A stretch of DNA of 64,000 bases from Acidimicrobiales bacterium (GTDB lineage: Bacteria > Actinomycetota > Acidimicrobiia > Acidimicrobiales > SZUA-35). The position numbers were made by a program, and so were the translations under genes. The stretch covers positions 175,566 to 239,565 of the forward strand of contig JAHDCC010000001.1 in assembly GCA_020630065.1 (NCBI GenBank). The letters are read 5' to 3'. Positions within the stretch are counted from its first letter, which is position 1, and the number at the start of each line of letters is the position of its first letter. Under the pieces are notes generated by a model that was not told the DNA's origin, searched no databases, and saw only the letters and a list, made by a program, of their open reading frames with translations. Of this stretch, positions 59,429 through 64,000 are shown one piece after another.

Positions 59429-60241
59429 ATGACACAGATGTCATTTAAGGTGCAGACCGAGACTTTCGAAGGCCCATTTGACCTTCTGCTTCATCTGATT
59501 CTCAAAGACGATGTTGATTTGTATGAGATACAACTCAACGAGATCGTGGTTGAGTACTTGGAAGAAGTGTCCAAGATGAAAAACTGTGACCTTAACGTTG
59601 CCACCGAATTTCTTTTGATTGCGGCGACCTTGGTCGAACTCAAATGCCGACGGCTTCTACCACAAGACGACGACCTTGACTTGGACGAAGAGTTAGCGCT
59701 TTGGGAGCAACGAGATTTGCTGCTGGCCAAACTTCTCGAATGTAAGACGTTTAAGGACGCCGCCGCCGTACTGCAATTGGTGATGGATTCGGCGTCTCGT
59801 TCGTTTCCTAGACAGTCGGGTCTGGAAGACCATTTCCTTCATTTGACGCCGGACCCGCTTGCGGCCATGACGGCCCCTAAACTCAGAGCGGCATTTATTC
59901 GAACCACATCTGAGAAGCCAAAACCAGTTGTGACGTTGCACCATATACGGCCTATCACTGCGACGGTTACCGAAGCGATATCGACGTTTGCGAAGCGCCT
60001 GCCTGGGGCTGGCCAGATGACATTTCGTGAACTGACGGCGGGTTTGACTGAACGGATCGAAGTCGTTGTGCGCTTTTTGGCTTTGCTTGAACTGTTCAAA
60101 CAAGGATCGGTTCAACTGGACCAAGGCGTGTGTTTTGGTGACCTTACCGTCGAGTGGACGGCGGATGCTGAAGACGTCGACCTGACCGAGGCTGCGTTGA
60201 CCGACGAGCTATTGGCTTCCATAGATAGCTACGAAGGCTAA
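59429..60241 (+). CDS. scpA: Segregation and condensation protein A
   Basis: FEGPFDLLLHLILKDDVDLYEIQLNEIVVEYLEEV. Confidence 0.95.
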   Translation: MTQMSFKVQTETFEGPFDLLLHLILKDDVDLYEIQLNEIVVEYLEEVSKMKNCDLNVATEFLLIAATLVELKCRRLLPQDDDLDLDEELALWEQRDLLLAKLLECKTFKDAAAVLQLVMDSASRSFPRQSGLEDHFLHLTPDPLAAMTAPKLRAAFIRTTSEKPKPVVTLHHIRPITATVTEAISTFAKRLPGAGQMTFRELTAGLTERIEVVVRFLALLELFKQGSVQLDQGVCFGDLTVEWTADAEDVDLTEAALTDELLASIDSYEG

Positions 60242-60243
60242 CG

Positions 60244-61224
60244 ATGACTGAACCTACCGCAGAGCCAACCGGGGAACCGGTCGAAGTTGCTGAAGAATCA
60301 TCAAAAAATGGGGCCAGCGAACCGGTCGAAGTGGCTGAAGAATCAACGTCTTCGGCAACATCAGATCAAGTCGAAATAGCGGCTGACGATATCACAATTG
60401 TCGCAGATGGCTCTGCCGATGCCACACACAGCGAAGACCTCGAACAACAAGACGATTCCTCACCGCCACTCGATAGCGTAACGAACGAAGTTGAGCCTTC
60501 TGACAGCGCCTCGACTGACAGCGATTCGACTGACAGCGCTGCATCTGACGGCGACTCGACTGACGGTGAGCTGTCCGATCGTGCAGGGGCCGAGCCTTCA
60601 GAAGCGATGTTACTTGAGGCGAAACGTGCGATCGAAGCCATCATTCTCGTCACCACAGACCCGATTTCTAGTCAGCTGCTAGCCCAGCTACTTGAGCTGC
60701 CAACAACGGTTATAAACAATCTGGTAGCCGAATTGGCTGGGGAGTACGACGCCGACCATCGTGGATTCGAACTCGTTGGTGTGGCTGGGGGCTGGAGGTT
60801 CCAAACCCGATCAGACCTCTACCAATACGTCGAACGTTTCGCCTTAGAAGGTTTCAGCAACAAATTGTCAAAAGCGGCATTGGAGACACTGTCGATCGTG
60901 GCGTACAAGCAGCCAATTTCAAGAAGCCAGATTACGGCTATTCGTGGTGTCAACGCAGACGGCGTACTCAAAACGCTCGAACAACGGGGATATGTCGAAG
61001 AGACCGGCCGAGACGACGGTCCAGGTCAAGCAATGCTATTCGGGACCACAACATTTTTCTTGGAACGACTAGGCATCAATGACCTTGAAGACTTACCGCC
61101 CTTGGGCGATTTCGTACCGTCAGCGGAAGTTCTAGAGATCCTCGAAGAGTCGTTACGAATCGATTCTGAACCTGAAGCTAGCGACACCGAAGACGAATCA
61201 ACCGATTCGTCCGAAGAAGAATGA
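60244..61224 (+). CDS. scpB: Segregation and condensation protein B with long acidic N-terminal extension
   Basis: AKRAIEAIILVTTDPISSQLLAQLL, ALETLSIVAYKQPISRSQITAIRGVN. Confidence 0.94.
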   Translation: MTEPTAEPTGEPVEVAEESSKNGASEPVEVAEESTSSATSDQVEIAADDITIVADGSADATHSEDLEQQDDSSPPLDSVTNEVEPSDSASTDSDSTDSAASDGDSTDGELSDRAGAEPSEAMLLEAKRAIEAIILVTTDPISSQLLAQLLELPTTVINNLVAELAGEYDADHRGFELVGVAGGWRFQTRSDLYQYVERFALEGFSNKLSKAALETLSIVAYKQPISRSQITAIRGVNADGVLKTLEQRGYVEETGRDDGPGQAMLFGTTTFFLERLGINDLEDLPPLGDFVPSAEVLEILEESLRIDSEPEASDTEDESTDSSEEE

Positions 61225-62000
61225 CTGGGACCGACCGCTCCGAACCAAACTCAGCGAACGATGAAATAGAAGCCGAGTCCCCAAAACCCGAGCGGCTCCA
61301 AAAAATAATGGCTCGTGTCGGGATCGGGAGTCGACGGGTTTCAGAAGGCTACATCGAAGAAGGCCGCGTTTTTGTCAACGGTAAAGTAGCGACTCTTGGC
61401 GACCGGGTCACCGAATCCGACGAGATTGCTTTTGACGGAGCGCTCATCTCAACCATGCCTGACTCCGTTACCTATCTACTCAACAAACCGGTAGGCGTCG
61501 TCACAACTGCTAGCGATCCCCAAGGTCGCCGAGTTGTTGTCGATCTTGTGCCGGATGATCCTCGGGTGTTCCCCGTAGGTCGACTTGATATGGACACCGA
61601 AGGTTTGCTTCTTTTGACCAACGACGGACAGCTTGCACACCGGTTAACCCATCCCTCATTTGGTGTCGAAAAAGAGTATTTAGCTCACGTCGACGGTGAC
61701 CCTTCAAGAGCAGCGCTGCGACGCTTGAGGGAAGGCGTAGAGCTAGATGACGGTCCAACTCATCCAGCGAAAGCTAGCCGAGTGTCGGCCGGCGTAGTGA
61801 AACTCACGATCCACGAGGGACGGAACCGGCAGGTCAGAAGAATGCTCGAAGTTGTTGGACACCCGGTTCTACGGTTGGCAAGGACACGGATCGGTCCCAT
61901 TGCTGACCCGCAACTCCGGCCCGGAGCGTCACGTAAACTCGTTCAGTCCGAGCTTATTGATCTCCAAAAGGCGGTCCTGGAGACCGACTCAAACAGTTAA
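61221..62000 (+). CDS. rluB: Pseudouridine synthase, RluB/RsuA type
   Basis: S4 domain, VGRLDMDTEGLLLLTNDG, HEGRNRQVRRMLEVVGHPVLRL. Confidence 0.93.
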   Translation: MTGTDRSEPNSANDEIEAESPKPERLQKIMARVGIGSRRVSEGYIEEGRVFVNGKVATLGDRVTESDEIAFDGALISTMPDSVTYLLNKPVGVVTTASDPQGRRVVVDLVPDDPRVFPVGRLDMDTEGLLLLTNDGQLAHRLTHPSFGVEKEYLAHVDGDPSRAALRRLREGVELDDGPTHPAKASRVSAGVVKLTIHEGRNRQVRRMLEVVGHPVLRLARTRIGPIADPQLRPGASRKLVQSELIDLQKAVLETDSNS

Positions 62001-62096
62001 CGACCAGTAATTGGCAACTAGTAGCTAATCTTCCAGTTCAGTTTCGTGGACTCACTGGTCGGTCAAGGTTGGGTGGCACCCGGTAACCTGTTTCCC

Positions 62097-62477
62097 ATGT
62101 CTGTATTCGCACTTCGTGGTGCCATTACCGTAGATTCTGATACTCCGGAAGAGATTCGGGAACGAACGATTCAGTTACTCGAGCAAATGTTCGAGCGCAA
62201 CAATATAAGTCGAGCCGATATTATCAGCGTGTTTTTTACGAGCACCGTCGACCTTCTCAGCCTTCCACCAGCGGCAGCCGCCAGGGCATTTGGGTTGACC
62301 GATGTCGCGTTATTGTGTGCTCAAGAAGCACAAGTCCAGGGTGGTTTAGAAAAATGTGTCCGCGTGATGCTTCACCTCAACACGACTAAAGAACCATCTG
62401 AGTTTCGGCACGTATTCCTACGACGGGCCACCGAAGTTCGTCCCGATTTGGCCGAACCCGGAGACGAGAATTTTTAA
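62097..62477 (+). CDS. aroH: Chorismate mutase, AroH type
   Basis: MSVFALRGAITVDSDTPEEIRERTIQLLEQMFERNNI...VFFTSTVDL; start chosen at 62097 instead of the track start. Confidence 0.93.
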   Translation: MSVFALRGAITVDSDTPEEIRERTIQLLEQMFERNNISRADIISVFFTSTVDLLSLPPAAAARAFGLTDVALLCAQEAQVQGGLEKCVRVMLHLNTTKEPSEFRHVFLRRATEVRPDLAEPGDENF

Positions 62478-63538
62478 TGAAACAAAGGCGGGCTAACATC
62501 GTCGGCGCCGGACTGATCGGAGGGTCGATCAGCCTTGGACTGAAGAAAGCTGGTTGGAAAACCTACATTTCCGACATCGACGCCGCATCGTGTGCTCAAG
62601 CAATCGAACAGAACATCGCCGACGAAATAGGGGTGGAACCTAAAGCTGACGTGACCGTCGTTGCCACACCTGTAGGACAGGTGGTGGATGTCGTCCGAGA
62701 ACTCCTCCCACACGTCACCGGTGCTATCACCGACGTAGGTTCTACAAAAGCCGATATATGTTCAGCGATCGCCGATCCGAGATTCGTCGGAGGCCACCCA
62801 ATGGCCGGGTCTGAACAAGACGGACTAGACGGCGCTCGTCTTGACATGTTCGCCGGCGCAACGTGGGTCTTGACCCCATCGGAGGTAACAGACGAAGCGG
62901 CGGTGATGGCTGTCCGCTCCATGGTCACCGTGCTCGATGCCGACATGATGATGTTGCCGCCATTAATTCACGACCGGCTGGTCGCCAAAGTGAGCCACGT
63001 TCCCCATCTAGCTTCGGCCGCGTTGATGAACCTGGCCGATAACTCGTCGGTCGATCACCACGTTCTTCTCCAGCTCGCAGCCGGAGGCTTCCGAGATATG
63101 ACTCGAATCGCAGCCGGTCGGCCCACCATTTGGCCCGATATTTGCTTTTCGAACCGTACCGCTATCGTAGCCAGCCTTAACCAGCTCATCGAATCACTGA
63201 CCGACGTGCGAGAAAGCGTTCAACAAGGAGACCGAGATGGTCTCATGACTCTGCTGGAACAGGCTCGAAAGGCTCGCCTTAACCTGCCTATAGGCTTCGA
63301 TACAGCCAACTCGCTGGTCGAAATTTCGATTCTCATCTCTGACAAGCCAGGTCAGATTGCCATCGTTTCAAACCTGGCCGCAGAAAACAACATCAACATC
63401 TACGACCTAGAAATTTCGCATTCCTCAGAAGGTCAACGGGGCGTCATGGTCCTTCTTGTTGACGACGCCGACGGCGCACAGTTCGAAGAGCTGCTAGCAG
63501 CTGATGGGTATTCTTGCCGAATCCGCTCCTTGGACTAG
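62477..63538 (+). CDS. tyrA: Prephenate dehydrogenase with C-terminal ACT domain
   Basis: IVGAGLIGGSISLGLKKAG, GGHPMAGSEQDG; C-terminal SILISDKPGQIAIVSNLAAENNINIYDLEI. Confidence 0.93.
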   Translation: MKQRRANIVGAGLIGGSISLGLKKAGWKTYISDIDAASCAQAIEQNIADEIGVEPKADVTVVATPVGQVVDVVRELLPHVTGAITDVGSTKADICSAIADPRFVGGHPMAGSEQDGLDGARLDMFAGATWVLTPSEVTDEAAVMAVRSMVTVLDADMMMLPPLIHDRLVAKVSHVPHLASAALMNLADNSSVDHHVLLQLAAGGFRDMTRIAAGRPTIWPDICFSNRTAIVASLNQLIESLTDVRESVQQGDRDGLMTLLEQARKARLNLPIGFDTANSLVEISILISDKPGQIAIVSNLAAENNINIYDLEISHSSEGQRGVMVLLVDDADGAQFEELLAADGYSCRIRSLD

Positions 63539-63583
63539 GTTTCACGTACTCTATAGTACGAGGTTTAGTCCGCTAGGAGCAAA

Positions 63584-64000
63584 ATGAACTCATCTTCAGA
63601 CCGTTCGTCGAGAGACGATAGTGTACGGCATCGAGTAGTAGCCATCGACGGACCTGCCGGTTCTGGAAAATCTACGGTGGCCAAACGACTGGCAAACGTG
63701 GCCGGTCTCGAATATTTAGATACTGGCGCAATGTATCGAGCCGTCACCTTCGCAGTCATCCTCCGAAACGTTGACCCAGAAGACTCTGTAGCGGTAACTC
63801 AAGTAGCCGAGGACTGCACGATTGTTCAACACGAAGATGGAACCGTAACCGTCGATGGGGTAGACGCCACAGTTGAGATCCGCGGTTCGCTGGTTTCGTC
63901 TGTAGTTTCGCTTGTCTCATCACATGAGGGTGTCAGACGAGAATTAGTAAGCCGACAACGGCAATGGGTTCGCACCCGAGGGGGAGGAGTGCTCGACGGT
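63584..64000 (+). CDS. cmk: Cytidylate kinase (3' end outside window)
   Basis: Own translation from ATG 63584: VVAIDGPAGSGKSTVAKRLANVAGLEYLDTGAMYRAVT; SD-like AGGAG upstream. Confidence 0.94.
   Translation, partial: MNSSSDRSSRDDSVRHRVVAIDGPAGSGKSTVAKRLANVAGLEYLDTGAMYRAVTFAVILRNVDPEDSVAVTQVAEDCTIVQHEDGTVTVDGVDATVEIRGSLVSSVVSLVSSHEGVRRELVSRQRQWVRTRGGGVLDG

Overview
The window looks like a chromosomal segment from an actinobacterium, possibly Acidimicrobiia-like (taxonomy is inference). Housekeeping blocks flank accessory DNA. Left to right: a partial Gfo/Idh/MocA oxidoreductase (-), nrdB and nrdA (-), a large LRR-ROCO GTPase (-), and a complete six-gene BREX type 2 (Pgl) phage-defence locus (-; pglW-pglX-pglY-pglZ-brxD-brxHI, about 9.3-26.9 kb). 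Next come a complete arginine biosynthesis cluster (+; argC-J-B-D-F-R-G-H), an accessory stretch (acyltransferase 3, MmyB-like XRE regulator, ACP-like small protein, AraC regulator, AhpD-like protein, ECF sigma plus membrane-anchored VanY-like peptidase, lipoprotein, DUF1772 gene abutting a decayed TetR gene, DGPF/YCII protein plus ECF42-type sigma), then TPR protein-tlyA-nadK-recN-pyrG-nudix-HD. A five-gene cluster of WXG-like, secreted or membrane proteins of unclear function follows, then trpS (-) and scpA-scpB-rluB-aroH-tyrA-cmk (+, cmk truncated at the window end). Main items to follow up: (1) BREX-2 with a co-oriented LRR-ROCO gene directly downstream; (2) PglW appears to start upstream of any canonical start codon and carries pseudokinase, kinase and RNAP alpha-CTD-like modules; (3) an abrupt strand-composition switch inside pglX; (4) a deletion junction between tetR and DUF1772 genes; (5) the WXG-like surface/secretion cluster at 52.5-58.3 kb; (6) several strong palindromes or hairpins in intergenic DNA. 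No CRISPR array, tRNA, rRNA, integrase or transposase was seen. All family calls come from reading motifs; no database search was run.
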